This document shows, one piece after another, positions 54,681 to 63,843 of a DNA stretch of 64,000 bases; positions within the stretch are counted from its first letter, which is position 1; each line of letters begins with the position of its first letter. The stretch spans positions 21,033-85,032 of the forward strand of contig DATFFP010000027.1 in assembly GCA_035249985.1 (NCBI GenBank). The letters run 5' to 3'. The notes under the pieces are model-generated. The model was not told the DNA's origin. It made no database searches and saw only the letters and a program-made list of their open reading frames with translations. The position numbers and the translations under genes were made by a program. This DNA is from JAICNG01 sp035249985. Its GTDB lineage: Bacteria > Gemmatimonadota > Gemmatimonadetes > Gemmatimonadales > Gemmatimonadaceae.

Positions 54681-55469
54681 ATGCGCCGCCCCTCATACCT
54701 GTCCGCCCTCGTCCTCCCTCTGCTGTCGGCGGCCTGCCTCGATCCCGATCCGGTTCCCGAATCCAATTACGGCGTAATCGGGCTGACGACGATCGTCACG
54801 CCGGTGGATACCCTCCTTTCACCCGAAGCGCAGTTCTACCGCACGGGCCTGCTCGGCCTGCCGACGAGCCGCGTCCTCTCCGACCAGTGTCAGATCGCGG
54901 CATACCCCACGCCATCCCAGGGCACGCAGCTTCCGCGATTCCTGGACGCGGGGGACAGCGTGGCGGTGTCCACCACGGCGACGACGAAGTTCCTGTTCCC
55001 GACCACGAGCCAGAATGGCGAATCCTACGTGCTGGGCCAGACGGACGAGTTCCCATTCCGGCCCGGTGAGCGAGTCACCGTTACGGTACCCGGGGCGCCA
55101 GGTGGATTCACGAACGGCACCATCGACGTTCTCACGGCGCAAGGGTTCACCCTGGGGCCGATTCCGGCGACCCCGGCCGCCGACGAGTCGATCGATCTGA
55201 CGTGGACGCCGGCGGGCGATGACAGCACGAAAATGCTCGTGTCGATCCAGTACGGCGTCGGTCAGCTGCAGGCGAACCAGCAGATCTTCTGCTCCCTCAT
55301 CGACGATGGCGCTGCCGAGATTCCGCCGATTCTCCTGACGCAGTATCGGACCGCGACGGCCGGCTCCCGCGCGGTGGAGGCGGCTCGCTGGCGCGTATCG
55401 GCCAAGGAAGTCACCGGCGGCGTGCTCCTGGTGATTTCGGCGTTCGAGGTCGACGACGTCATCGACTGA
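54681..55469 (+). CDS. Putative lipoprotein of unknown function
   Basis: A 262-residue protein. ATG 54681 is chosen as it gives a standard lipoprotein signal (R-rich start, ending LLSAAC). The mature part is Pro/Thr-rich and predicted beta (GQTDEFPFRPGERVTVTVPGAPGG, VTGGVLLVISAFEVDDV). It stands 122 bases after the metallo-hydrolase gene. No family recognised; it could be a surface or periplasmic binding lipoprotein. Confidence 0.7.
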   Translation: MRRPSYLSALVLPLLSAACLDPDPVPESNYGVIGLTTIVTPVDTLLSPEAQFYRTGLLGLPTSRVLSDQCQIAAYPTPSQGTQLPRFLDAGDSVAVSTTATTKFLFPTTSQNGESYVLGQTDEFPFRPGERVTVTVPGAPGGFTNGTIDVLTAQGFTLGPIPATPAADESIDLTWTPAGDDSTKMLVSIQYGVGQLQANQQIFCSLIDDGAAEIPPILLTQYRTATAGSRAVEAARWRVSAKEVTGGVLLVISAFEVDDVID

Positions 55470-55501
55470 GGCCGCCTCACGATCGCCTTTTCCACCACCC
55501 C

Positions 55502-56929
55502 ATGGCAACCGCGACGCGTACCGAGAAGGACCCGTTAGGCACGAAAGAGGTTCCCGCCGGCGCGCTGTACGGCGTGCAGACGTTGCGGGCCGCCGAGAAT
55601 TTTCCGATCAGCGGATTGCGTCCGCTGCCCGCGTTCGTGCTCGCGACGGTGTGGATCAAGAAGGCCGCGGCCCTGACCCACGCGGAGACGGGCCGTCTCG
55701 ACGCGCGCCTCGCCGACGCGATCGGTCGCGCGGCCGACGAGATCATTGCGGGAGAGCACCGCGATCAGTTCGTCGTCGACGTGTTCCAGGCCGGCGCTGG
55801 CACGTCGCACAACATGAACGTGAACGAGGTGCTGGCGAACCGGGCCAACGAGCTGCTGGGCGCCAAGCGCGGGGCGTACGCGCCCGTGCATCCCAACGAC
55901 CATGTGAACATGGCGCAGTCGACGAACGACGTCATCCCGACCGCCATCCGTCTCGCGTGCCTCGCCCAACTGCAGCCGCTCGTCGCCGCGTTCACCGCCA
56001 TGCGTGACGCGCTTCGACAGAAGGGCGAGCAGTTCGATGCCGTCGTGAAGTCGGGGCGCACGCATCTCCAGGACGCCATGCCGATCAGGCTGGGCCAGGA
56101 GTTTCATGCGTACGCCGGAAGCATCGACCGCGGACTCCGCCGGGTCACCGAGGCCGCCGACTATCTCCGCGATCTCGGCATCGGCGGTAGCGCGGTCGGG
56201 ACGGGCGTGAACGTCGAGCCCGAATACCCGGACAAAATGGTCAAGCACCTGCGCGCGATGACGCGGCTCGACCTGCGAGCCGGGAAGGATCGGGTGCAGC
56301 TCATGCAGAGCATGGGTGACGCGGCCGGCTTCAGCGCGCAGCTTCGCGTGCTGGCGCTCGATGTCAGCAAGATCGCCAGCGACCTCCGCCTCATGGCGAG
56401 CGGACCGCGAACCGGGCTCGATGAGATTCGACTTCCCGCCGTGCAGCCCGGATCCTCGATCATGCCGGGAAAGATCAACCCGTCGATCCCGGAGATGGTG
56501 AACCAGGTCTGCTTCCAGGTCGTCGGCAACGATGCATGCGTTGCCGTGTCGGCGGAGCACGGACAGCTCGAGCTCAACGTGATGATGCCCGTGATCGCAT
56601 ACAATGTGCTGCTGTCGATGCAGATCCTGACGACGTCATGCAACGTCTTCACCGAGCGCTGCATAGCGGGCATCGAGGCAAATCCGGAGATGGCCGCGTA
56701 CTGGCTCGAGCGCTCCGCGGCGTTGGCGACGGCACTTGCCCCGCAAATCGGCTATGCGGCGGCGGCCGAGCTGAGTAAGCGATCGGTCAAGGAGAACGTG
56801 CTGATTCGTGATCTGGTGAAGCGCGAGGGGGTCTTGCCTCCCGAGCAGATCGACGAGGTGCTCGATCTCCGAAAGATGACCGAAATCGGCGTCCCTGGCG
56901 GCAAGCACGGCGCCGTCGCGGCCGGTTAG
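55502..56929 (+). CDS. aspA: Aspartate ammonia-lyase
   Basis: A 475-residue member of the aspartase/fumarase superfamily. The start region (LGTKEVPAGALYGVQTLRA), AGTSHNMNVNEVLANRAN, NDHVNMAQSTNDVIPTA and the catalytic loop SSIMPGKINPSIPEMVNQVC (S318) agree with aspartase rather than fumarase. It deaminates aspartate to fumarate, and could use aspartate brought in by the symporter at 29874. Fumarase activity cannot be excluded from sequence. Confidence 0.9.
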   Translation: MATATRTEKDPLGTKEVPAGALYGVQTLRAAENFPISGLRPLPAFVLATVWIKKAAALTHAETGRLDARLADAIGRAADEIIAGEHRDQFVVDVFQAGAGTSHNMNVNEVLANRANELLGAKRGAYAPVHPNDHVNMAQSTNDVIPTAIRLACLAQLQPLVAAFTAMRDALRQKGEQFDAVVKSGRTHLQDAMPIRLGQEFHAYAGSIDRGLRRVTEAADYLRDLGIGGSAVGTGVNVEPEYPDKMVKHLRAMTRLDLRAGKDRVQLMQSMGDAAGFSAQLRVLALDVSKIASDLRLMASGPRTGLDEIRLPAVQPGSSIMPGKINPSIPEMVNQVCFQVVGNDACVAVSAEHGQLELNVMMPVIAYNVLLSMQILTTSCNVFTERCIAGIEANPEMAAYWLERSAALATALAPQIGYAAAAELSKRSVKENVLIRDLVKREGVLPPEQIDEVLDLRKMTEIGVPGGKHGAVAAG

Positions 56930-56966
56930 GCTTGTTCCGGTCCTACGCGACACCTATCCTCAAGAC

Positions 56967-57422
56967 GTGCGGATAACCACCTGGGCCGAGTACGGCGTGA
57001 TCTGCGCGTTGCACCTCGCAAAGCGCGTGGAAGATCGGCCGGTGACCGGTCGCGACATCGCCGAGCGAGAGCGTCTGCCCACCGACTACGTCGAGCAGAT
57101 TCTCCTTCGTCTCCGTCGGGCCGACCTCGTGACCAGCGTGCGCGGCGCGCGTGGCGGGTATCGGCTCGCCCGTGATCCGTCGGAGATTTCCATCCGCGAC
57201 GTCATCCACGCGTCGGAGCTCACGACCTTCGACCTGCATTGCGTCTCGCACCCCGTCGACGAGGAGCGCTGCGCCGCGTCGCACGAGTGCAGCATTCGCC
57301 CGGTGTGGCTCATGCTGCAACGGCGCATCGACGACGTGCTCGAGAGCGTCAGCCTCGCGGACCTGCTGCACGACGAGCCGACGGTGCGGCAGCGTGTCGG
57401 CCTCCCCGTACTGCAAGCCTGA
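56967..57422 (+). CDS. Rrf2-family transcriptional regulator with putative Fe-S cluster
   Basis: A 151-residue winged-helix protein. The N-terminal domain has the Rrf2 recognition pattern (RLPTDYVEQILLRLRRADLVTSVRGARGGYRLA). Three cysteines C92-x9-C102-x5-C108 match the cluster ligands of IscR/NsrR-type members, so it probably senses iron, oxygen or NO by cluster state. GTG start 37 bases after aspA. Targets unknown. Confidence 0.9.
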   Translation: MRITTWAEYGVICALHLAKRVEDRPVTGRDIAERERLPTDYVEQILLRLRRADLVTSVRGARGGYRLARDPSEISIRDVIHASELTTFDLHCVSHPVDEERCAASHECSIRPVWLMLQRRIDDVLESVSLADLLHDEPTVRQRVGLPVLQA

Positions 57423-57459
57423 CGAGTGTCATGCGGGGCCCAGCGACCCTTTTCGACCC

Positions 57460-58005
57460 GTGCTGAAGGAATGGCGGGCCAATAGAGCGCTTCGCGCACG
57501 GGCGATCGCATACGTTGCGACCCTGTTCCTCGACCCGCCCGATCCCGACGTGCAGTGGCTCACCGCAAACGGGACCAACGGCGACGTCGATCACGCCCGA
57601 TGGGAGCTTCGATACGCCCGGCGCGCGCTCGGACTCCTCACCGCCCAGCGCGATGCGCTCGATGATCGCACGGGGTCCGCAGTCGCCGCGGCACTCGGCC
57701 GCGCGCTCGCGGGCGATGCGGCCATCGCACCGGGGCGTCTGCGCATCGCCGAGCGACAGCTGAACGCCCGGCTTCGCGCTTATGGTGACGCACTCGTCAG
57801 GCGGGAGGGGGCCGGAACGGGGTGGCACCTCGGGCGCGCGCTCCTCGACTTCGCGGGGCGCAAGGAAGGAAGCCCACCCGAGGTCGTCGCCAAGGCCGGC
57901 GACATCCTCGCCCGCTACCTCGCCGAGTCGAACGAGGCGCTGCGCGAGCACTTCGGCGCGCCTCGGCTGGCCGAGGGCGTTCCCGCAAACGCGACTGGCT
58001 ACTGA
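57460..58005 (+). CDS. Hypothetical helical protein
   Basis: A 181-residue protein from GTG 57460. Rich in Ala, Arg and Leu with predicted helices throughout (RALRARAIAYVATLFLDPP, RWELRYARRALGLLTAQRDAL, RIAERQLNARLRAYGDALVRR). No signal and no membrane segment. 37 bases after the Rrf2 gene on the same strand, so possibly co-transcribed. No family recognised; the frame is open over the whole length but coding evidence is modest. Confidence 0.6.
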   Translation: MLKEWRANRALRARAIAYVATLFLDPPDPDVQWLTANGTNGDVDHARWELRYARRALGLLTAQRDALDDRTGSAVAAALGRALAGDAAIAPGRLRIAERQLNARLRAYGDALVRREGAGTGWHLGRALLDFAGRKEGSPPEVVAKAGDILARYLAESNEALREHFGAPRLAEGVPANATGY

Positions 58006-58037
58006 CGCCGCACGCGGCGCGCAGTAGCCAGAAACGC

Positions 58038-58122
<85 letters not shown>

Positions 58123-58132
58123 GTGAATGAGA

Positions 58133-58161
58133 AAGTTAGTCCCCGGCGGGAGACGAGTCAA
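58133..58161 (-). promoter_or_regulatory. Sigma-70-type promoter of tRNA-Leu
   Basis: On the minus strand TTGACT (58156-58161) and TAACTT (58133-58138) are 17 bases apart. The -10 box ends 10 bases before the mature tRNA, a normal distance for a tRNA promoter. Confidence 0.7.
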
Positions 58162-58253
58162 CGCGAATGCCGCCGTTGCCCGGGTGGATGGGACGCGTCT
58201 AAGTTCTTGTGCGCGTTGCTCGTCGACGATCGCATCCCGCTGTCAGCATTGGC

Positions 58254-58727
58254 ATGCCCAAGCCCGCCGATAAACCTCCCACCGCCAGCGTCGCCAGGAA
58301 CAAACGAGCGCGACACGACTACCACATCCTCGAGACGTGGGAGGCCGGCGTCGTGCTGAGCGGTACGGAAGTGAAGTCGCTTCGGCAAGGCAAGGCCAAC
58401 CTCACCGATGCTTACGCGACAGTCAGGGATGGCGAAGTGTATTTGCTCAATCTGCACATCTCCCCGTACGAGCAGGGCAATCAGTTCAACCATGAGCCCA
58501 CGCGTACGCGCAAGCTGCTCCTGCACCGAAAGGAGATTCGACGATTGATCGGCGGCGTGGAGCGCCAGGGGCTCACCCTGGTGCCGCTCGAGCTGTTCTT
58601 CAACCCGCGCGGAAAGGCGAAAGTCACCATCGCCCTCGCGAAAGGGAAGAAACAGCACGACAAGCGCGCCGACGAACGGCGTCGGGAGGACGAGCGGGAA
58701 ATGGCACGCGCGGCGAGGGTCCGATGA
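58254..58727 (+). CDS. smpB: SsrA-binding protein SmpB
   Basis: A 157-residue protein. ATG 58254 (PKPADKPP...) is chosen as a standard SmpB start. Typical SmpB landmarks are NKRARHDYHILETWEAGVVLSGTEVKSLRQGKANLTDAY and NPRGKAKVTIALAKGKKQHDKR, with a basic C-terminal tail. It binds tmRNA and helps rescue stalled ribosomes. Its end overlaps the amidase gene by ATGA-type coupling. Confidence 0.96.
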   Translation: MPKPADKPPTASVARNKRARHDYHILETWEAGVVLSGTEVKSLRQGKANLTDAYATVRDGEVYLLNLHISPYEQGNQFNHEPTRTRKLLLHRKEIRRLIGGVERQGLTLVPLELFFNPRGKAKVTIALAKGKKQHDKRADERRREDEREMARAARVR

Positions 58728-59887
58728 TCATCGAAATCCTGCTCGGCCTTCAGATCGGCGCGGTGCCGCCGTCCGTGGTGTCTGCGCGCGCCGGAACGCT
58801 GGAGTCCGTCGTACCGCTCGTAGAGACCTCGGCGGGACGCGTCCTGCGACTCGATCGCCTCGCACCGGCGCTGCCGATCTCGGTGAAAGCGGAGGGCCCG
58901 GGCGAGTTTCTCGTGTCCGTGTTCGACGTGGCGATGAGGCTGTCCGACCAGGTGCCGTATGCCCGCGTCGGCACAACGCTCATTACGCTCGGGGGAGCGC
59001 CTCTGCTGGATCGAGGCGCGCTACTCGTTCCGTTGCAGCTCGTCTCGGAGGTGCTGCCGCGCCTCGTCCCCAGCCGCCTCAGCTACGACCCGGTGCGTAG
59101 CGAGCTACGTGTCTCGACCGGCGCGACCGCCACGACGCCGACGCCGGCGGCGCGGCCGCGGACGAAACGCCGCGTCGTCGTCGACGCCGGACACGGCGGG
59201 CGTGACAACGGAATGACCGGCCCGATCGGGAGTCGGCAGAAGATCCGGGAAAAGGACATTACGCTCGCTGTCTCGATGGAGCTCGCGAAGGCGCTGCGCC
59301 GTGAAGGCGTCGAAGTGATCATGACGCGCACGACCGATACGCTCATCGGGCTCTATGACCGCGGCCCGATCGCCAACGAGCGGGGCGGGGATCTGTTTCT
59401 TTCGATTCACGTCAACGCCGCCAACCTCCGGTGGCGACGGCCGGGCGATGCACGCGGGTACGAGACATATTTCCTCGCGGAGGCCAAGACCGAGGATGAG
59501 CGTCGCGTGGAGCGTATGGAGAACGAAGCCATCCGGTTCGAGACGACGGTTCAGGCACCGAAAAATGACCCGTTGAGCTTCATCATCCACGACATGGCGC
59601 AGAACGAGCACCTCCGCGAGTCGCAGGAGCTCGCCGCCGCCGTTCAAGCGGGACTCGGGCGGGTGCACCCCGGTCCGTCGCGCGGAGTGAAGCAAGCGGG
59701 GTTCGTCGTCCTGACGACCGCGTTCATGCCGGCGGTCCTCGTCGAGATCGGCTTCGGAACGAATGCGGCCGAGGCTCAATATCTCGCGACGCCCGCGCGC
59801 CAGCGCGAGATTGCGGATGCCATCGCCAACGCGACCATGGCGTACCTGGAAGGATATGAACGGCGGCTCGGCTCCGCCGGTCGATGA
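58724..59887 (+). CDS. N-acetylmuramoyl-L-alanine amidase (Amidase_3 family)
   Basis: A 387-residue protein. N-terminal half (about 20-140) is a stalk-like domain (RLDRLAPALPISV, LLVPLQLVSEVLPRL), the second half (about 150-380) is a zinc Amidase_3 with VVDAGHGGRDNG, E in KIREKDITLAVS, LFLSIHVNAA and VEIGFGTN. It cleaves the MurNAc-Ala bond in peptidoglycan during cell separation. The export signal is weak (a hydrophobic start without positive charges). It overlaps smpB and the next lipoprotein gene by 4 bases each. Confidence 0.9.
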   Translation: MIIEILLGLQIGAVPPSVVSARAGTLESVVPLVETSAGRVLRLDRLAPALPISVKAEGPGEFLVSVFDVAMRLSDQVPYARVGTTLITLGGAPLLDRGALLVPLQLVSEVLPRLVPSRLSYDPVRSELRVSTGATATTPTPAARPRTKRRVVVDAGHGGRDNGMTGPIGSRQKIREKDITLAVSMELAKALRREGVEVIMTRTTDTLIGLYDRGPIANERGGDLFLSIHVNAANLRWRRPGDARGYETYFLAEAKTEDERRVERMENEAIRFETTVQAPKNDPLSFIIHDMAQNEHLRESQELAAAVQAGLGRVHPGPSRGVKQAGFVVLTTAFMPAVLVEIGFGTNAAEAQYLATPARQREIADAIANATMAYLEGYERRLGSAGR

Positions 59888-61221
59888 AGCGTGCGATCGG
59901 GCTGCTACTCGTCGTCACCGTCGGCGCCTGCGCGTACTACAATGGCCTGTATAACGCTCGTGGACTCGTAAGGCGCGCCGAGTCGGCCTCGCGCGAGGGG
60001 CGGGACTCGGCCGCGGTGGTGGCGTGGCGCGAAGCGGCCGCCAAGGCAGACACGGTCATTGCGCGGTATCCACGGAGCCGCTGGACTGACGAGGCGCTTC
60101 TGCTGAGCGGAACCTCGTCAGCCTTTTCCGGCGCGTGCGAGCACGGCATGGCTCGCATCGCACAATGGGAGCGGCATCCCGCCGCCGACCCGAAGCAGCG
60201 GCCGCGCGCGAGCGTCGCCCGCGGCGTTTGCCTGGTCCGCTTCGGCGAGTATCGTCGCGCGCTGGACACGCTGGCTCCGTTCACGACGCGCGGCGATGAG
60301 ACGCTCTCGCGCATCGCCGCGGCGTGGGCCGCTCGTGCCGCACTCGCGAAAGGCAGCGTCGACAGTGTGGCCACGCTCGCCTACAACGCCGCCTCGGATG
60401 CGCTCGATGCCGAGCTGGCCACGTCCGCTCTGGAATCCGGCCGGCTCGCTGTCGCCATTCACATCCTGCGACAGCGGGCCTCGGACTGGCGGTCGCTGGC
60501 GCCGCTGCATGCGCCGCTCGGACTCCTCGCTCGGTCCAACCGTGCGCTGGCGGACAGCATCGTGGCCGTCACGCAGGAAGGTCGCGCATCCCGACTCGAG
60601 CGCGCCCGCCTGTCCCTCGCGGCGGGCGTGTGGTCTGAGTCGGCCGGAGACGTGAACGCCGCACGCGCTCACTACGATCGCGCGCGCCGCATGAGCTCGG
60701 ACACCGCGCTGGTAAGCGACGTGGTGACGCGCGCCGGGCTTCTCGAGGTTCGAAGCGCGGCAACGCTGGATGGTGCTCGGACGGAGCTCGAGCGCGCGAA
60801 GGCGATGGCTGCGGATGCCGCGCGATTGGCGGCTGTCGATTCCGCGTTGCGCCTCGCCGCACGGCTTGCCGATGCTCCGGATAGCACGGGGGCTTCGCTC
60901 TTCCTCGCCGCGGAAGTCGCGCGCGATGCCGTTGGCGCCGTTCCGTTGGCTCGCGCCCTTTTCCTCGCGGCCGCGCGCGAGTATCCCCGATCGTCGCTCG
61001 CGCCCAGGGCCCTGCTGGCGGCGGCGAATCTCACTCCCGATTCTGCCCGCGTGTGGCAAGCGACGGTCGTGCAGACGTACGGCGCGTCCCCGTACGCGCA
61101 TGCCCTCACCGGAAAGCCGGTATTACCGACTGCGCTCGACGCGGACGAACGGCTGCTTCACCAGATGTGGATCCGGGCACGGCCGGGAGACTCGGCGAGC
61201 GTCGCGGGGCGGCGCCCGTGA
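59884..61221 (+). CDS. TPR-repeat outer-membrane lipoprotein of unknown role
   Basis: A 445-residue lipoprotein (signal ending VGACAYY) of alpha-helical repeats. Helix pairs such as RRAESASREGRDSAAVVAWREAA and RARRMSSDTALVSDV are TPR-like, resembling BamD/YbgF-type cell-envelope assembly lipoproteins. It overlaps the amidase by ATGA and pyrD by 4 bases. The cell-wall amidase next to it suggests an envelope-biogenesis role; the function is not established. Confidence 0.75.
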   Translation: MKRAIGLLLVVTVGACAYYNGLYNARGLVRRAESASREGRDSAAVVAWREAAAKADTVIARYPRSRWTDEALLLSGTSSAFSGACEHGMARIAQWERHPAADPKQRPRASVARGVCLVRFGEYRRALDTLAPFTTRGDETLSRIAAAWAARAALAKGSVDSVATLAYNAASDALDAELATSALESGRLAVAIHILRQRASDWRSLAPLHAPLGLLARSNRALADSIVAVTQEGRASRLERARLSLAAGVWSESAGDVNAARAHYDRARRMSSDTALVSDVVTRAGLLEVRSAATLDGARTELERAKAMAADAARLAAVDSALRLAARLADAPDSTGASLFLAAEVARDAVGAVPLARALFLAAAREYPRSSLAPRALLAAANLTPDSARVWQATVVQTYGASPYAHALTGKPVLPTALDADERLLHQMWIRARPGDSASVAGRRP

Positions 61222-62159
61222 ACGCCGCACCGCCGAACAGCCGGCTGGCCATAGAGGCGGCGGGACTGCGATTCCAGAATCCCATTCTGCTCGCGGCGGG
61301 AACGGCCGCATACGGGCGCGAGCTTCGTGATGTGGTCGAGCTCGACCGACTCGGGGGGTTGGTCACCAAGGCGGTGAGCCCCCGCCCGCGCGACGGGGCA
61401 CCGGCGCCGCGCGTCGCCGAATTCTCCGGCGGGATGATCAATGCGGTCGGTCTGGCGAACCCCGGGATGGCCGTGGTGCGGGAGAGTGAGCTGCCATGGC
61501 TCGCGTCCCACATCGAGCGGGCGCGCGTGCTCGTCAACGTCGTGGGCGACGTGGCAGATGACTTCGCGGCCGTCGTCGCGCATCTGGACGATGCGGAAGG
61601 CCTCCACGGCTTCGAGCTCAACGTGAGTTGCCCGAACGTGAAAGCCGGCGGGATGGAGTTCGGCGCCGATCCGGATACACTCCGGGACGTGGTGTCACGC
61701 GCTCGTAAGGCAACGCGGAAACCGGTGTTCGTGAAGCTGTCCCCGACGCTGGTCGATATTGCACGTACGGCGTCCGTCGCCGTCGATGCCGGCGCGGATG
61801 GAATCACGGTAGTGAATACGATCCCCGGCCTGATGGTCGACCTGGAAACCCGCCGGCCGGTGTTGGGATTCGGCAGTGGCGGCGTGAGCGGAGTGTCATT
61901 GTTGCCCGTCGGCGTCCTCGCTGCGTGGCGAGTGGCGCGTGCGGTGAAAGCTCCCGTCATCGGCGTGGGAGGCGTAACCAGCGCGGAGGACGCGTTGCAG
62001 TATCTCGTGGCCGGGGCATCACTCGTTGCCCTCGGCACCGCTTCGATGCGCGATCCCCGCGTTGCCGAGCGAGTCGTCCACGGACTGGAGCACTGGTGTG
62101 AGCAGCATGCGGTGCGCTCAATCCGAGAGGTGATCGGCACTCTCGAATGGAAGCAATGA
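61218..62159 (+). CDS. pyrD: Dihydroorotate dehydrogenase, class 1B
   Basis: A 313-residue FMN enzyme from GTG 61218 (GTGA overlap with the upstream lipoprotein). The catalytic base is Cys138 in NVSCPNVKAGG, which with the PyrD B pattern (TKAVSPRPRDG, GVGGVTSAEDALQYLVAGAS) marks class 1B, which needs a PyrK partner not seen here. It oxidises dihydroorotate in UMP synthesis. The pyrF gene overlaps its end. Confidence 0.94.
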   Translation: MNAAPPNSRLAIEAAGLRFQNPILLAAGTAAYGRELRDVVELDRLGGLVTKAVSPRPRDGAPAPRVAEFSGGMINAVGLANPGMAVVRESELPWLASHIERARVLVNVVGDVADDFAAVVAHLDDAEGLHGFELNVSCPNVKAGGMEFGADPDTLRDVVSRARKATRKPVFVKLSPTLVDIARTASVAVDAGADGITVVNTIPGLMVDLETRRPVLGFGSGGVSGVSLLPVGVLAAWRVARAVKAPVIGVGGVTSAEDALQYLVAGASLVALGTASMRDPRVAERVVHGLEHWCEQHAVRSIREVIGTLEWKQ

Positions 62160-62854
62160 CGACGGCGCGCGATGCACGCGCCATTGTCGCGCTCGACGTG
62201 CCGACGCTCCAGGAGGCCGTGCCGATGGTCGATGCGCTCGGTGACAGCTGCGATTTCTACAAGATAGGGAGTGAGCTGTTCACGGCCGCCGGACCGGATG
62301 CTGTGGTCGCGCTTCGGACGCGCGAGCTGGACGTCTTTCTCGACCTCAAGTTCCACGACATTCCGAACACGGTGCGTGGAGCGGTCCGGAGCGCCGCGCG
62401 TCTCGGGGTGAAGCTCGTCACTGTTCACGCGTCGGGCGGCTCCGACATGCTATCGGCGGCCGTCGAAGGAGCAGGGGAGCGATGTCGGGTGCTGGCAGTG
62501 ACGGTGCTGACATCGCTGGGCGGTTCTGGTCTCGGGCACGTCTGGGGCCGAGAGATCGATGCCGTGGGCGAGGAGGTGCTTCGCCTGGCGCAGCTCGCGC
62601 GCTCCTCGGGCGCCCATGGAGTCGTTTGCTCCGGAATGGAGGCGGCCGCGGTGCGGGCCGCGCACGGCGACCTGCTCGAGATCCTCGTGCCCGGCATTCG
62701 TCTCGACGGCGGGCCGGTGCACGATCAGGCTCGTGTCGTTACCCCGGGTGAGGCTGTGGCCGCCGGCGCCAGCTACCTGGTGTTGGGGCGCGCTGTCACG
62801 GGCGCCGTCGACCCGCGCGCGGCCATGCGCCGCGTGCGGGAGGCGCTTCGATGA
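62156..62854 (+). CDS. pyrF: Orotidine 5'-phosphate decarboxylase
   Basis: A 232-residue TIM barrel from ATG 62156, which gives the usual ATGA overlap with pyrD (ATG 62147 is an alternative). The catalytic Lys/Asp array DLKFHDIPNTV is intact, and GIRLDGG plus LVLGRAVTGA close the phosphate site. Makes UMP from OMP, the step after PyrD (via PyrE). It overlaps the next gene by ATGA. Confidence 0.95.
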   Translation: MTTARDARAIVALDVPTLQEAVPMVDALGDSCDFYKIGSELFTAAGPDAVVALRTRELDVFLDLKFHDIPNTVRGAVRSAARLGVKLVTVHASGGSDMLSAAVEGAGERCRVLAVTVLTSLGGSGLGHVWGREIDAVGEEVLRLAQLARSSGAHGVVCSGMEAAAVRAAHGDLLEILVPGIRLDGGPVHDQARVVTPGEAVAAGASYLVLGRAVTGAVDPRAAMRRVREALR

Positions 62855-63255
62855 GGCTCCTCGCCCTGGTGAGCCTCACGCTCGTCCTCGCATCAGACCC
62901 TCTGGCAGCCATCGCCAGGCTGCAGGAATCCTGGTCGCGTCAGGATGCCGCTGGAGTTGTTGCCGGGGCGACGCGGGTGGTCATCCAACTGCCCGGCGAA
63001 GCGGCGACGGCTCCCCTCGGCGGCGAGCAGGCGGCTCGCGCGCTCGCCCGGCTGTTCCGTGATGCGACGGAGGAAGGGCTCGAGGTGGACGCGGTCCGTA
63101 CGCTCGGCACGGAGACGGTTTACGCGGAGATGCGGCGACGCTTCCGCGTGCGCGGCTCGGAGGGCACGGTGGTGCAGCGGGTGTTCGCCGCCTTCCGGTC
63201 CGAGGGTGGCCAATGGCGCCTCATCGAGCTCCGGATCGGCGTCGCTGGACGGTGA
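62851..63255 (+). CDS. Small exported protein, DUF4783/NTF2-like
   Basis: A 134-residue protein with an N-terminal signal (LLALVSLTLVLASDPLAA). The mature part alternates helix and strand (ARLQESWSRQDAAGVVAGATRVVIQLPG, VVQRVFAAFRSEGGQWRLIELRIG) like DUF4783 proteins, an NTF2-like fold of unknown role in the envelope. It overlaps pyrF by ATGA. A promoter for the ribosomal genes follows it. Confidence 0.7.
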   Translation: MRLLALVSLTLVLASDPLAAIARLQESWSRQDAAGVVAGATRVVIQLPGEAATAPLGGEQAARALARLFRDATEEGLEVDAVRTLGTETVYAEMRRRFRVRGSEGTVVQRVFAAFRSEGGQWRLIELRIGVAGR

Positions 63256-63273
63256 CCGGACGGGCTCGCTCAC

Positions 63274-63302
63274 TTGCGTCAAGCTGCTGCGCTGGCTATG
63301 CT
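63274..63302 (+). promoter_or_regulatory. Sigma-70-type promoter of the rpmJ-rpsM-rpsK operon
   Basis: TTGCGT (63274-63279) and TATGCT (63297-63302) are 17 bases apart, about 43 bases before the rpmJ start. A GGAG ribosome site lies at 63336-63339. Confidence 0.7.
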
Positions 63303-63344
63303 TAGAGTCTTGACCGCAATTTTTCCGTTACGAGTGGAGTGTCC

Positions 63345-63461
63345 GTGAAAGTCCGGAGCAGCGTCAAGCCGATCTGCGAGCACTGCAAGGTGATCAAGCG
63401 GAACGGCGTCATTCGCATCATCTGCAAGCGCAACCCCAAGCATAAGCAGCGGCAGGGCTGA
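63345..63461 (+). CDS. rpmJ: 50S ribosomal protein L36
   Basis: A 38-residue protein from GTG 63345 with the full zinc-type L36 pattern: C11-x2-C14 and later C27-x5-H (KVRSSVKPICEHCKVIKRN, IICKRNPKHKQRQG). First gene of a ribosomal operon; GGAG precedes it. Too short to stand out by length but unmistakable. rpsM starts 4 bases after its stop. Confidence 0.96.
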   Translation: MKVRSSVKPICEHCKVIKRNGVIRIICKRNPKHKQRQG

Positions 63462-63465
63462 TCAT

Positions 63466-63843
63466 ATGGCACGAATCGCTGGTGTCGACCTGCCGCGCGA
63501 GAAGCGCGTGGAAGTTGGCCTGCAGTACATCTACGGGATCGGCAAGACCGTCTCGCGGCGCATCCTGACCGAGACCGGCGTCAGCCCCGACACGCGCGTG
63601 AAGGACCTGTCCGACACCGACGTGAATCGGCTGCGTCAGGTCATCGAGCGCGACTATCGCGTCGAGGGCGCGCTTCGGACGGAAGTCGCCATGAACATCA
63701 AGCGCTTGATGGATATCGGCTCCTACCGCGGCGCGAGACATCGCCGCGGGTTGCCGGTTCGCGGACAGCGCACTCATACCAACGCGCGCACGAAGAAGGG
63801 ACCGCGCCGCGCCATCGCCGGGAAGAAGAAGGTGACGAAGTAA
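63466..63843 (+). CDS. rpsM: 30S ribosomal protein S13
   Basis: A 125-residue S13. It begins MARIAGVDLPREKRVEVGLQ, has the helix-two-turn-helix YIYGIGKTVSRRIL, RGARHRRGLPVRGQRTHTNART and the basic tail ARTKKGPRRAIAGKKKVTK. It sits at the head of the 30S subunit and contacts the tRNA and S19. Its stop overlaps the rpsK start by one base. Confidence 0.97.
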   Translation: MARIAGVDLPREKRVEVGLQYIYGIGKTVSRRILTETGVSPDTRVKDLSDTDVNRLRQVIERDYRVEGALRTEVAMNIKRLMDIGSYRGARHRRGLPVRGQRTHTNARTKKGPRRAIAGKKKVTK

